From positions 868,001-932,000 of the forward strand of contig NZ_JXZC01000001.1 of assembly GCF_000935355.1 (NCBI RefSeq): 64,000 bases of DNA. Direction: 5' to 3'. Shown one piece after another: positions 51,151-59,722 of this stretch. The stretch comes from Rossellomorea aquimaris. Its GTDB lineage: Bacteria; Bacillota; Bacilli; Bacillales; Bacillaceae_B. Under the pieces are notes generated by a model. That model ran no database searches. It was not told where the DNA came from and was given only the letters and a program-made list of their open reading frames with translations. Numbering within the stretch: the first letter of the stretch is position 1; every line of letters starts with the position of its first letter. The position numbers and the translations under genes were made by a program.

Positions 51151-51879
51151 TTACCCGTTCCCTCCTCTTTCCTTAACCGGCTCCATTAAACGGACCCGTA
51201 TGGTATCTTCATATGGTGGAACCACCACTTTTTCTAAAGGCTTTGAAATAGAGACTCGAAGATTATCGATAAAAAAGTCCTCCACAGACTGTGATACCTG
51301 CATCCGGTTATACAATTCTTTTGCAGAGTCTAAATCTTTGGTTAAAACTCTCACTTCAAATGGAATTGTCTTAATTGAATAACCATCCACCTTGGTTTCT
51401 CCATTAATATCCCTGATGACCGAGGTATTGATTAAGCGATGGCCATCTATGGAGATGTCCATTGCATCGTAACGATTCAGCTCATTCACAAGTCTTTCCA
51501 ACAGTTCCGGTGATACGCTTTGAACTTTTTCCCCAAGCAGGACTTCTTCCATGGCAGGTTCAATCGTTAAGATGACACCAGCTCCTGTTTTCTCAGTCAA
51601 ACCCACTTCTGTTTTCAATTCCTCTAACGTTTGTTTTAACGCTCGTTCTGGACTTGACTGCTGTTCTGTCTTATATTGTTCCAACTTCGTCTCAACAGCA
51701 CGCATTTCTGCATAAAGATTGGAGTTGACTTCTTTTTCTTTTAATAATGCATCTCGTAGTTCCCATATATCTCGTGTATCCCGGACAACAGGTTCTTTGA
51801 CTGTTTGGAACTGTATAGCAATCATAAACCCAATAATAATCGTAATAATGGTGAAGCTTACCTTTAATTTGTTGTCCAT
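51151..51879 (-). CDS. ylxX: DUF881 family protein (YlxX-like)
   Basis: A 242-aa protein with one N-terminal membrane anchor (VSFTIITIIIGFMIAIQFQT), a coiled-coil segment (LRDALLKEKEVNSNLYAEMR) and a C-terminal DUF881 domain (GVILTIEPAMEEV, NELNRYDAMDISIDGHRLI). The active function of DUF881 proteins is unknown. It lies in tandem with a second DUF881 gene, the normal arrangement between divIB and sbp. Confidence 0.88.
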   Translation of the reverse strand: MDNKLKVSFTIITIIIGFMIAIQFQTVKEPVVRDTRDIWELRDALLKEKEVNSNLYAEMRAVETKLEQYKTEQQSSPERALKQTLEELKTEVGLTEKTGAGVILTIEPAMEEVLLGEKVQSVSPELLERLVNELNRYDAMDISIDGHRLINTSVIRDINGETKVDGYSIKTIPFEVRVLTKDLDSAKELYNRMQVSQSVEDFFIDNLRVSISKPLEKVVVPPYEDTIRVRLMEPVKERGGNG

Positions 51880-51953
51880 TCATTGCACCTTACTTTCACA
51901 TCTAACCCTCATCACTTGGTAACAGATCGAATCGGCAATTCGGCATCTATTGC

Positions 51954-52664
51954 TTAGGATTCGCTGATGCTTGGTTCTAAAATAACGGTATTCTTTTTTT
52001 CCAGTTTAAAAATAATGTTATCATTTACAAGCTGGTCTTTAACCCCGCCTGTGATGTTCATGGATGAAGATAATACTTCCGGATCTCCGATAGCTGTAAT
52101 TTCAAAGGGAGCAGGATATTCGATTCCATCAATTTGAATAACGGGACCGTTACACAGTATGTATGAATCATGCTTTAACCTTTGTCCATTTATCGCTACG
52201 GCAGAAGCCCCGGCAATGTATAATTCATTGATCACCTTAAAGACATGGTGCTCATGAACGATATAATTATTGGCGTTTTCTTCATTCGGATCGTAATCAG
52301 CGTCTGATAATGTTACGTTCACCCCGGGACCTTGCACTTTCGTTTTCCCCAGGTACATACGATACTTCTCCGCATCTTCTGCCAGGTTAAAGTAAATTTG
52401 TTTCTCTTTAGAAAATTCCTTTTCCATGTTGACGACCTTTTCCTGTTTCTCAAAGAGTTCCTCTTGAAGATTATTATTCTTCTGCTGATACTCAAGGATC
52501 TGATCTCTCAATGCTTCTTCCTGTTTCCACTGACCATTCGTTCGGTTCCCAAGTTCCGCTTGTTCTGTGTTAGCAAGACTAAATGAAAAAGCAAGGATGA
52601 AACCTAACACCAGACATACAAGAGAGAGGATTACATGCTTACCTCTCACCCTCATCCTCATCAT
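51954..52664 (-). CDS. ylxW: DUF881 family protein (YlxW-like)
   Basis: A DUF881 protein of about 236 aa with an N-terminal membrane segment (VILSLVCLVLGFILAFSFSLA), coiled coil (EYQQKNNNLQEELFEKQEK), and C-terminal DUF881 domain (GPGVNVTLSDADYDP, INELYIAGASAVAINGQRLK). I place the start at 52664, eight to nine bases after GGTGA; later ATG or GTG codons are also possible. The 5' end lies within divIB's last codons (26-bp overlap with this start). Confidence 0.82.
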   Translation of the reverse strand: MMRMRVRGKHVILSLVCLVLGFILAFSFSLANTEQAELGNRTNGQWKQEEALRDQILEYQQKNNNLQEELFEKQEKVVNMEKEFSKEKQIYFNLAEDAEKYRMYLGKTKVQGPGVNVTLSDADYDPNEENANNYIVHEHHVFKVINELYIAGASAVAINGQRLKHDSYILCNGPVIQIDGIEYPAPFEITAIGDPEVLSSSMNITGGVKDQLVNDNIIFKLEKKNTVILEPSISES

Positions 52665-53424
52665 CGCTTTGTTCACCTTCCGTTTCATATGCTCTGAAAT
52701 AAGAACCTACCTCTAAATCAATGACTCCTTTAACTGAAGGATCAAGTTGACTGACAATGGACGGGTAATGGACCATCTTCTCTGAAAAGGTCCTGATGGT
52801 AGCACTCACTTCGAATCCATCATTCATAAATAAGGTCAAATGATATTGGTCTGTTTTCTTTGGAACCAGGTTAATTTCCGAAATGAGATGCTGAACTTCT
52901 TTCGGAAGTTCCCCTAATTCTTCCACCATTTTCACCAGTACCTTATCTTCCTCGAAACCTCTGAGTAAAGGAGCGTCCACAGGTATTGATTCCGTGCCTT
53001 TATTCAGGACCTCCCCATTCTCTAATATGACAAAGAATTTATTACCTTTCGAAAGATATGCCTTTTTGTCATATTCTTGGATGTGTACTTCAAAGGAATT
53101 AGGAAAGGACATCTTCACCTTCGCATTCTTCACTTCAGGGAGCTTCTTTAATTGTTCCTCAGTTTTGTCTTTGTTTACGCTCCACAAATTCATACCGCTG
53201 TCAATTCCACTATACTGAAGGACCGTCTCATTTGAAACAAGTTCATTCCCGTGTACCACCACTTCTTTCACATGACTTAAAGGTGACTGAAAGTAAACAA
53301 CCGATAGAATCATGAGTAAGAATAAAGAAAGTAGAAAAAGCAGCCTGCGATTCGCTTTCTTTTTTCGGTGTTGTTTTAATTTAGGAATACGATCTTCAAG
53401 GGAAACAACATTTTCTTTTTTCAT
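52639..53424 (-). CDS. divIB: Cell division protein DivIB (FtsQ)
   Basis: A 261-aa divisome protein with a short cytoplasmic basic N-terminus, one membrane segment (RRLLFLLSLFLLMILSVVYF, about residues 27-46), then the extracellular POTRA domain (HVKEVVVHGNELVSNETVLQ) and FtsQ/beta domain. The C-terminal tail is strongly acidic (ETEGEQSDDEDEGER). DivIB forms a complex with DivIC and FtsL. In B. subtilis murB lies just upstream; here a 666-bp non-coding gap does. Confidence 0.94.
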   Translation of the reverse strand: MKKENVVSLEDRIPKLKQHRKKKANRRLLFLLSLFLLMILSVVYFQSPLSHVKEVVVHGNELVSNETVLQYSGIDSGMNLWSVNKDKTEEQLKKLPEVKNAKVKMSFPNSFEVHIQEYDKKAYLSKGNKFFVILENGEVLNKGTESIPVDAPLLRGFEEDKVLVKMVEELGELPKEVQHLISEINLVPKKTDQYHLTLFMNDGFEVSATIRTFSEKMVHYPSIVSQLDPSVKGVIDLEVGSYFRAYETEGEQSDDEDEGER

Positions 53425-54090
53425 TTCGTTCTCCTCAATTTCACTTTGTATTCATTAAGTCATGAATAAAATATTCTCTCCACGTCTTATAATGAAAGTA
53501 CTCTTTACATTGGGATACCTTTCATTCTATATGAAGGCAGCAAATGTTAAAAGAGGAACAGAACGTTATTTTCTGCCATATGACATAATGTTGAAAAAGA
53601 AACCCTTATGATTCAGTTACAGGATGGATATTCTGGAGTTTAGCCTCTAAAAATCACTGCTCAAATAATCCAGCCATATCTAAGATACATCACCCACAAC
53701 ACTTTTCGTATATGTATTTCCAGTGACCGTTTCAAAAAGAGGACATCCTTACTATTACACTCTTATACTCTATTTTAAACAACAATTTCTATATAATGAA
53801 AGTATGTCATTGAATTGTAAAAGTTTTTACTAACAAAAGTAATAAACTCTCCTTTATTTTGAAAAGGTCTGATCATAATGCATTACATATATGTAATTAA
53901 TTGTAACATCCCACTTTTAAATATCCTATCGTTATTTCAATAAAAAACATAGGAATTTATGCGTTTTTTCGTTAATCAAAAAAGAGACTGACCATTAAAG
54001 ACAGGAGGACATGAATGATGCATTCCTGACAATCAGGCCTTTACCATTCACTTCTTCCCGGCTTTTACTGTCAATCTCCTTGTTAAATCG
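53425..54090. other. 666-bp gap between spoVE and divIB, where murG and murB are expected
   Basis: No ORF of more than a few tens of codons with a binding site is visible on either strand. The sequence is AT-rich, especially 53750-53990, with several ATATAT-like stretches. A candidate -10 (TATAAT, 53792-53797 on +) lacks a matching -35. A short inverted repeat CCTGA/TCAGG lies near 54025-54038. I see no MurG or MurB remnant that can be recognised by eye. Confidence 0.7.
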
Positions 54091-55191
54091 TTACTGTCTC
54101 GTATAGCGGCTAATATTCAGCAACACTCCGACAGCCATTAGCATGAGGGTCAACGAGGAGCCCCCGTAGCTAAGAAACGGGAGGGTGATTCCCGTAACAG
54201 GCATAAGCCCTGTTACAACCCCTACATTGATCATTACCTGGATCGCAATCATTGACACGATTCCTAACGCCAGAAAAGTCCCGAATAAATCAGGAGCCCC
54301 CAAAGCGATTCTAATGCCTCTCCATAAAATCAATGAAAACAGAAGCAATACAAGCGTCCCACCAATAAAACCGAGCTCTTCTGCTAAAATAGCAAAAATA
54401 AAATCATTTTGAGGTTCTGGCAGATAGAAGAATTTCTGCCTGCTTTGTCCCAGACCTAATCCAAACAAGCCTCCCGGACCGATTGCATATAGTGACTGAA
54501 TAATTTGGAAGCCACTATTCAATGGATCTTGCCATGGGTCTAAAAAGGACGTTATCCGTGCAATGCGATAAGGTGCAGATATAACAAGTCCAATGAATCC
54601 GACTAATCCAATCATCCCCAGGCCTACAAAATGCATGACCCTCGCCCCTGCAATAAAGATCATCACTACTGAAGTACCAACCATTACAGTACCCGTACCC
54701 AGATCCGGTTGTAGCATGATCATTCCAAAAGCAGAGAATACTAAGAGAAGCGCCGGCAGGACTCCTTTTCTAAAGGAAGTAATATACTTTTGGTTTTCCG
54801 ATAAATACTTTGAGAGAAACGCAATCATGGCAAGTTTCATAAATTCTGAAGGCTGAATGGAAAAAGCACCTACTCCTATCCAGCTCCTGGAACCATTCCT
54901 TAGAACCCCGATACCAGGGATTAACACCAGTACAAGAAGGACAAAACAAATGATGATGATGATTTTCGCCCAACTTCTCCATGTCCAGTACTCCACATTC
55001 ATGATGAAGAACATAGCGACTAACCCTACACCTGCAAAGAGCACTTGCCTTTTTGCGAAGAAAAAGGAATCTTCGAATTTGTAATCAGCCCAGACAGCGC
55101 TCGCGCTGTACACCATGATCAAACCAATTGCAAGTAGTGTGAGTGTAACCATAATGAGTATAAAATCGGGAGTCGATTTTTTTAAAGGCAA
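54091..55191 (-). CDS. spoVE: Sporulation SEDS glycosyltransferase SpoVE
   Basis: A 366-aa SEDS-family peptidoglycan polymerase with ten membrane segments, paired with the transpeptidase SpoVD for spore cortex synthesis. Conserved parts: MVYSASAVWADYKFEDSFFF, NGSRSWIGVGAFSIQPSEFM, the catalytic-loop QPDLGTGTVMVGTS, GQSRQKFFYLPEPQNDFIFA and VTGITLPFLSYGGSS. The start is TTG at 55191, preceded by GAGGTG seven bases away. Length and sequence fit SpoVE rather than FtsW or RodA. Confidence 0.95.
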   Translation of the reverse strand: MPLKKSTPDFILIMVTLTLLAIGLIMVYSASAVWADYKFEDSFFFAKRQVLFAGVGLVAMFFIMNVEYWTWRSWAKIIIIICFVLLVLVLIPGIGVLRNGSRSWIGVGAFSIQPSEFMKLAMIAFLSKYLSENQKYITSFRKGVLPALLLVFSAFGMIMLQPDLGTGTVMVGTSVVMIFIAGARVMHFVGLGMIGLVGFIGLVISAPYRIARITSFLDPWQDPLNSGFQIIQSLYAIGPGGLFGLGLGQSRQKFFYLPEPQNDFIFAILAEELGFIGGTLVLLLFSLILWRGIRIALGAPDLFGTFLALGIVSMIAIQVMINVGVVTGLMPVTGITLPFLSYGGSSLTLMLMAVGVLLNISRYTRQ

Positions 55192-55304
55192 TCCTAAACA
55201 CCTCGAATAGACAAATTTAGAGCCGTTCGAGCATAGAAAACTACTTATCTTGGATTGGTGTACTGGTTGTTAGAGTATTGATGCTCTTCATAGACAAGCC
55301 CCTA

Positions 55305-56654
55305 TTAAAGCTTATGCACCGCTTCAATAAAAATGTCACCACGTTGTTCAAAAGTTCGATATTGATCCCAACTTGCACATGCAGGAGACAATAAAACAAC
55401 ATCTCCACTTTCAGCATGTTCAAAAGCAACAGGAACTGCCTTTTCAACATTATCGACAGGAATAACAGTTTGTATCCCTGCCTTTTTACCTGTTTTAACG
55501 AACTTCTCGGACGTTTCCCCGAAGGTGATCAACGTTTTTACATTCTTCAAATATGGAATCAGGTCATCGAATTCATTTCCCCGGTCCAAACCGCCAGCCA
55601 GCAGGATGGTTGGACCCTCAAACGCATGCAGGGCACTTTTCGTCGCCAGACTATTCGTTGCCTTCGAATCATTGTAAAACTTTACACCCTTCACTTCACG
55701 AACGAATTGTGTACGATGCTTAACACCTGTAAAAGTCCCAAGTACCTTCTCAATACTTTCATTTGGCACTCCGTAAATTTTGCATGCAGCAACCGCACAA
55801 AGGATATTCTCCAGGTTATGCGCACCAGGTAAAACAATAGAAGCTACCTCAACAATCTTCTCACCTTTAAAGTAGATAGCCCCATTTTCAATATAGGCCC
55901 CTGCCGCTACTTCTTCCTTTGTTGAGAAGGGAATCAATTGTGCTTTTGTAAAGGCGACTGATTCTAAAACATGTTCTTGATCTGCATTAAAGATCAAATA
56001 ATCATCTTCTGTTTGATTTTTCGTTATATTGGATTTCGCCTTCCAATATTCATCCAAGTCACCGTGGTAATCCAAATGTGCATCATATAAATTCGTAATG
56101 ATGGCAATATGAGGAGCGAACTCTTCAATCCCCATCAGCTGGAATGATGAGAGCTCAACCACCATTTTTTCATCTTCTTTCGCTTCCTGAGCTACTTCAG
56201 AAGCGACCGTTCCGATATTTCCTGCAATAAGAGGTTTTTGGTTGGCCTCTTTTAGCATTTCGAAAAGAAGTGTCGTTGTCGTGGTTTTACCATTGGTTCC
56301 TGTAATCCCAATCATTTCTGCATCAGAAATTAAGTAGGCAAGTTCCACTTCTGTCAGAACGGGGATGTTTTTTTCGATTGCTTTCTTTATTAATGGGTTG
56401 TGATAGGGTATTCCGGGGTTTTTAATCACATACTGGAAGCCTTCATCAAGAAGTTCGATTGGGTGGCTTCCGCAGATCACTTTAATGCCTTCCTGAAGAA
56501 GCCCCTGCGCTTCAGGATTATCAGCTAATGGTTTTTGATCGTTTACCGTTACAAATGCTTCTAACTTATGTAGAAGAGAGGCAGCACTAACCCCACTTTT
56601 TGCTAAACCTAATACAAGAACTTTTTTATGTTTGAACTTCGTTATCTTCTTCAA
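55305..56654 (-). CDS. murD: UDP-N-acetylmuramoyl-L-alanine:D-glutamate ligase
   Basis: A 449-aa Mur ligase adding D-glutamate to UDP-MurNAc-L-Ala. The N-terminal UDP-binding domain starts [16 protein letters not shown], the central ATPase has the P-loop [14 protein letters not shown] (about residue 117) and carbamylated-Lys region, and the C-terminal domain has the RTQFV, GLDRG and [10 protein letters not shown] motifs. The start is TTG directly after the mraY stop (GAGGTG site within mraY), so the two are coupled. Confidence 0.96.
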   Translation of the reverse strand: MKKITKFKHKKVLVLGLAKSGVSAASLLHKLEAFVTVNDQKPLADNPEAQGLLQEGIKVICGSHPIELLDEGFQYVIKNPGIPYHNPLIKKAIEKNIPVLTEVELAYLISDAEMIGITGTNGKTTTTTLLFEMLKEANQKPLIAGNIGTVASEVAQEAKEDEKMVVELSSFQLMGIEEFAPHIAIITNLYDAHLDYHGDLDEYWKAKSNITKNQTEDDYLIFNADQEHVLESVAFTKAQLIPFSTKEEVAAGAYIENGAIYFKGEKIVEVASIVLPGAHNLENILCAVAACKIYGVPNESIEKVLGTFTGVKHRTQFVREVKGVKFYNDSKATNSLATKSALHAFEGPTILLAGGLDRGNEFDDLIPYLKNVKTLITFGETSEKFVKTGKKAGIQTVIPVDNVEKAVPVAFEHAESGDVVLLSPACASWDQYRTFEQRGDIFIEAVHKL

Positions 56655-57629
56655 TTATAACCACACCTCAATATAGATTCCTAAAACGGCAAATAGCAAA
56701 CCGACAGTCCAAAACGTTACAACAACACGCCATTCAGACCAACCGACTAATTCATAATGATGATGCAACGGGCTCATTTTAAATATTCGTTTTCCTGTTG
56801 TCTTAAATGATGCGACCTGTAAGATGACGGAGAGCGTCTCGATGACAAATACTCCACCGATAAGAATTAAGATGATTTCCAATTTGGTTAGAATGGCAAT
56901 CGTGGCGATTGCTCCTCCTAAGGCTAGAGATCCTGTATCCCCCATAAATACTTTAGCAGGGTGGGCATTGAATACTAAGAAACCTAGAACCGCTCCAACT
57001 ACTGCCACTCCGAAAATCGCTACGTCATATTGGGATTGATTCCAGGCTAATACAGCCAGTGCACCAAAGGCAATGGCGCTCGTTCCTGATACTAATCCAT
57101 CCAACCCATCTGTTAAATTGACAGCGTTAGAAAATCCAACAAGCCAAAAGATAATGAATAAACAATAAAACCAACCTAATTCAAAGGAAAAATCCGTTAA
57201 CGGAATCGAGACCGTAGTCGGAAAGTCATTTTGCTTAAAGATGAGATAAAAAATGACAGAAATGACAATCTGACCTAATAGCTTTTGCTTAGATGTCAGT
57301 CCCAGGTTCCTCTTCATCACAACTTTAATAAAGTCATCTAGGAACCCCAATAACCCAAACCCGACGGTCACAAGAATCATTAAATAGGTTTCAGGACCTG
57401 GCTCTGAATATTTCCCTATCATTACAAATGTAGTAATCACGATGGAAACTAAGAACACAATTCCACCCATTGTCGGTGTACCAGTCTTTTTTTGGTGAGA
57501 CTGGGGGCCTTCATCACGGATGCTTTGCCCAAATTTCAATCTTCTCAGGAAGGGAATAAAGACAGGTGCAAGCAATACGGTTATGAGAAATGCCATGATG
57601 ATTGTAAAGAAGATCACTTGTTCCATCAT
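56655..57629 (-). CDS. mraY: Phospho-N-acetylmuramoyl-pentapeptide transferase (MraY)
   Basis: A 324-aa ten-helix membrane enzyme that makes lipid I from UDP-MurNAc-pentapeptide and undecaprenyl phosphate. Motifs include [26 protein letters not shown] (Asp pair), [23 protein letters not shown]-like [20 protein letters not shown] and the loop [15 protein letters not shown]. Two ATGs are adjacent; the first follows GGAGGGG. The start lies two bases after the stop of the upstream small ORF. Confidence 0.97.
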   Translation of the reverse strand: MMEQVIFFTIIMAFLITVLLAPVFIPFLRRLKFGQSIRDEGPQSHQKKTGTPTMGGIVFLVSIVITTFVMIGKYSEPGPETYLMILVTVGFGLLGFLDDFIKVVMKRNLGLTSKQKLLGQIVISVIFYLIFKQNDFPTTVSIPLTDFSFELGWFYCLFIIFWLVGFSNAVNLTDGLDGLVSGTSAIAFGALAVLAWNQSQYDVAIFGVAVVGAVLGFLVFNAHPAKVFMGDTGSLALGGAIATIAILTKLEIILILIGGVFVIETLSVILQVASFKTTGKRIFKMSPLHHHYELVGWSEWRVVVTFWTVGLLFAVLGIYIEVWL

Positions 57630-57631
57630 TA

Positions 57632-58039
57632 TTATTCCCCTCCTTTTCCGTTGGATTCGTTCAATAATACGTCCATTGTGTGATTTTGTTCTGGTTCGTT
57701 GTTAAAAATAAACTTCGTCATAATTTCCCACTTTTCTTGATTGTAATTTTGTTTGTAATTTTGTAGTAAGTCGATGTATGCCTTGTAAACATCTTCAACA
57801 ATGAATAATGGAAAGTGGTTCGGAACAAATGAAGGTACTTCTTTATTCTTTGGCCAAAGGGAAGCAATCGCTCCTTTTTCAATACTTTCAAAAAGGTCTA
57901 TTTCATCACCAAAAGGGACGTATAGTCCCTTCTCCATTCCCATACTAGTTGAATTTGAAACTACTAGAAACGTAAAGCCTGGTAGAAGTATTCCTGATGT
58001 TTCAGGAAATAATTTCTTTACATCATCATAAAAGAGCAT
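57632..58039 (-). CDS. Stand-alone Mur ligase N-terminal-like domain protein
   Basis: A 135-aa protein of unknown function whose fold signature resembles only the N-terminal UDP-substrate domain of MurF (or MurE): a [17 protein letters not shown] strand like the usual DTRKxxxGxLFIPLxG, then [18 protein letters not shown] like the usual HDFIEQAxxxGAAAxL, and [18 protein letters not shown] like VxDTLxALQxLAxxYR. The ATP-binding TGTNGKTT part and the C-terminal domain are absent. It starts two bases after the murE stop, with GGGGATG, and stops two bases before mraY, so it is translationally coupled on both sides and must be translated. It is not seen in the B. subtilis cluster. Alternatives are a decayed murF relic or a regulator of precursor flow; I cannot decide. 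Confidence 0.8.
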   Translation of the reverse strand: MLFYDDVKKLFPETSGILLPGFTFLVVSNSTSMGMEKGLYVPFGDEIDLFESIEKGAIASLWPKNKEVPSFVPNHFPLFIVEDVYKAYIDLLQNYKQNYNQEKWEIMTKFIFNNEPEQNHTMDVLLNESNGKGGE

Positions 58040-58041
58040 TC

Positions 58042-59502
58042 TTACATCCCCTTTATGATTTGTCTGACCACTTCGCGGTCATCGAAATCGTATACGTTGT
58101 TTCCGATAATTTGATAGGTTTCATGACCCTTACCCGCAATCAGGACAACATCTTCAGCTTCGGCAAGACTTAAAGCCTGTTTAATTGCTTCTTTCCGATC
58201 CACAATTAATTGATACTGCTTCCCGACCACACCAGCTTCCATATCTTTGAGGATACCATTTGGATCCTCGGTCCTCGGATTATCAGAGGTGAAGATAGCA
58301 AAGTCCCCATATTTGCAGGCAATCGCAGCCATTATCGGCCGCTTAATCTTATCCCTGTCCCCTCCACACCCGACCACCACAATAATCTTCCCCTTGGTAA
58401 TCGATTGGATTGTTGCTAATACATTTTTCAAACCATCTGGAGTGTGTGCGTAATCAACGATAACCGAGAAGGGCTGGCCTTCAGAGATCGTTTCAAACCG
58501 TCCCCTGACTCCATGTGCGCTCTCCAGGCTTCTTACGCTGTCCTCGATGGGTATACCTGCAGCACTGGCTGTTGCAATCGCAGCCAAAGCGTTATATACA
58601 TTAAATTGCCCCGCAAATTTTAATACCATCTCTCTTTCTCCGAATGGTGAAACGAGTGTAAAAGCGGATTCTGTTGCTTTCAGGACAATATTTCTGGCAC
58701 AGAAGTCAGCAGAAGGAGACAGACCATATGTAAATACATGTGCGGCCGTTGTCCTGATAATAAAATCAGCTGCTTCATCGTCTTTATTAATGATGGCGTA
58801 TTTAGGGGATTTCTTAAAATAAGTATTCCCTAATTGTGAAAACAATAAGCCTTTTGCGTTTCGGTAATCGTCCATGGTCTTGTGATAATCCAGATGATCC
58901 TGAGTCAGGTTTGTAAACACGGCAATATCATAGTCACATCCGTGAACCCTGCCCTGATCTAACGCATGTGAAGAGACTTCCATGATCGCAGATTGTACCC
59001 CTTTATCACAAAACTGTTTAAACGTTTGTTGGAGGGTTAAGCTGTCAGGAGTCGTATTGTGACTTACTTGTAAGTCATCCCCCACTTTTATGTGCATTGT
59101 ACCGATTAAACCGGTCTTTATTCCACAGTGGGTAAGCACCTGGTCAATCAGATGGGTGGTCGTTGTTTTCCCATTTGTGCCTGTCACCCCCACCAACAAA
59201 AGCTGATGGGAGGGCTGCTTATAAAAGTAGTCGGCTAGGATGGCCATTGCTCTCTTCGTATCCGGAACGATAATAACCGGCACGTTTGCTTCTATGCTCC
59301 TCTCAGCGAGAATCGCAGCTGCACCGTTCTTCTCTGCCAGTGGGGCGAGTGAATGGCTATCAATCTCTAATCCGTTAATACAGATAAATAGATCACCATT
59401 TTTCACTTTCTTATGGTGGTTAGCGATGTTTGAAATAGCTGGATTCCCTTCACCCTCTACTGAGAAAAACGGTAATACTTCCAGCAAAGTGTGCAATCTC
59501 AT
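58042..59502 (-). CDS. murE: UDP-MurNAc-L-Ala-D-Glu:meso-diaminopimelate ligase
   Basis: A 486-aa Mur ligase adding the third stem residue. The N-terminal domain ends in VIIVPDTKRAMAILADYFY. The ATPase has [18 protein letters not shown] (about residue 108) and the C-terminal domain has DYAHTPDGLKNVL, FTSDNPRTEDP and GKGHETYQ. The DNPR motif is the diagnostic for meso-diaminopimelate rather than L-lysine specificity, in accord with Bacillus cell walls. The start follows GTGAGGAG. Confidence 0.97.
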   Translation of the reverse strand: MRLHTLLEVLPFFSVEGEGNPAISNIANHHKKVKNGDLFICINGLEIDSHSLAPLAEKNGAAAILAERSIEANVPVIIVPDTKRAMAILADYFYKQPSHQLLLVGVTGTNGKTTTTHLIDQVLTHCGIKTGLIGTMHIKVGDDLQVSHNTTPDSLTLQQTFKQFCDKGVQSAIMEVSSHALDQGRVHGCDYDIAVFTNLTQDHLDYHKTMDDYRNAKGLLFSQLGNTYFKKSPKYAIINKDDEAADFIIRTTAAHVFTYGLSPSADFCARNIVLKATESAFTLVSPFGEREMVLKFAGQFNVYNALAAIATASAAGIPIEDSVRSLESAHGVRGRFETISEGQPFSVIVDYAHTPDGLKNVLATIQSITKGKIIVVVGCGGDRDKIKRPIMAAIACKYGDFAIFTSDNPRTEDPNGILKDMEAGVVGKQYQLIVDRKEAIKQALSLAEAEDVVLIAGKGHETYQIIGNNVYDFDDREVVRQIIKGM

Positions 59503-59638
59503 CTTTTCAACTCCTCACAGGTAGAAAGCAACCTTTTTATATTTTACAAAAAAATGCGTATGAAAGCTATAAACCTTTTAACTTAGTTCGTTATAATTAT
59601 TGAAAACTTGCAGACTTCAACATCATTTAAAGGAATAC

Positions 59639-59671
59639 AGGGCCTCACCTTAGGATGATAAAGCCCTGGCA
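59639..59671 (-). terminator. Possible terminator after spoVD
   Basis: On the minus strand CAGGGC and GCCCTG pair with an inner TATCA/TGAGG stem (partly mismatched), followed by TATTCCTTT. It lies about 50 bases after the spoVD stop. The remaining 59503-59638 contains nothing recognisable. Confidence 0.45.
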
Positions 59672-59722
59672 TAAATAAGAAGTATATCATGAAACAAGCC
59701 ATCATGCTGACATCCCCGGCAC

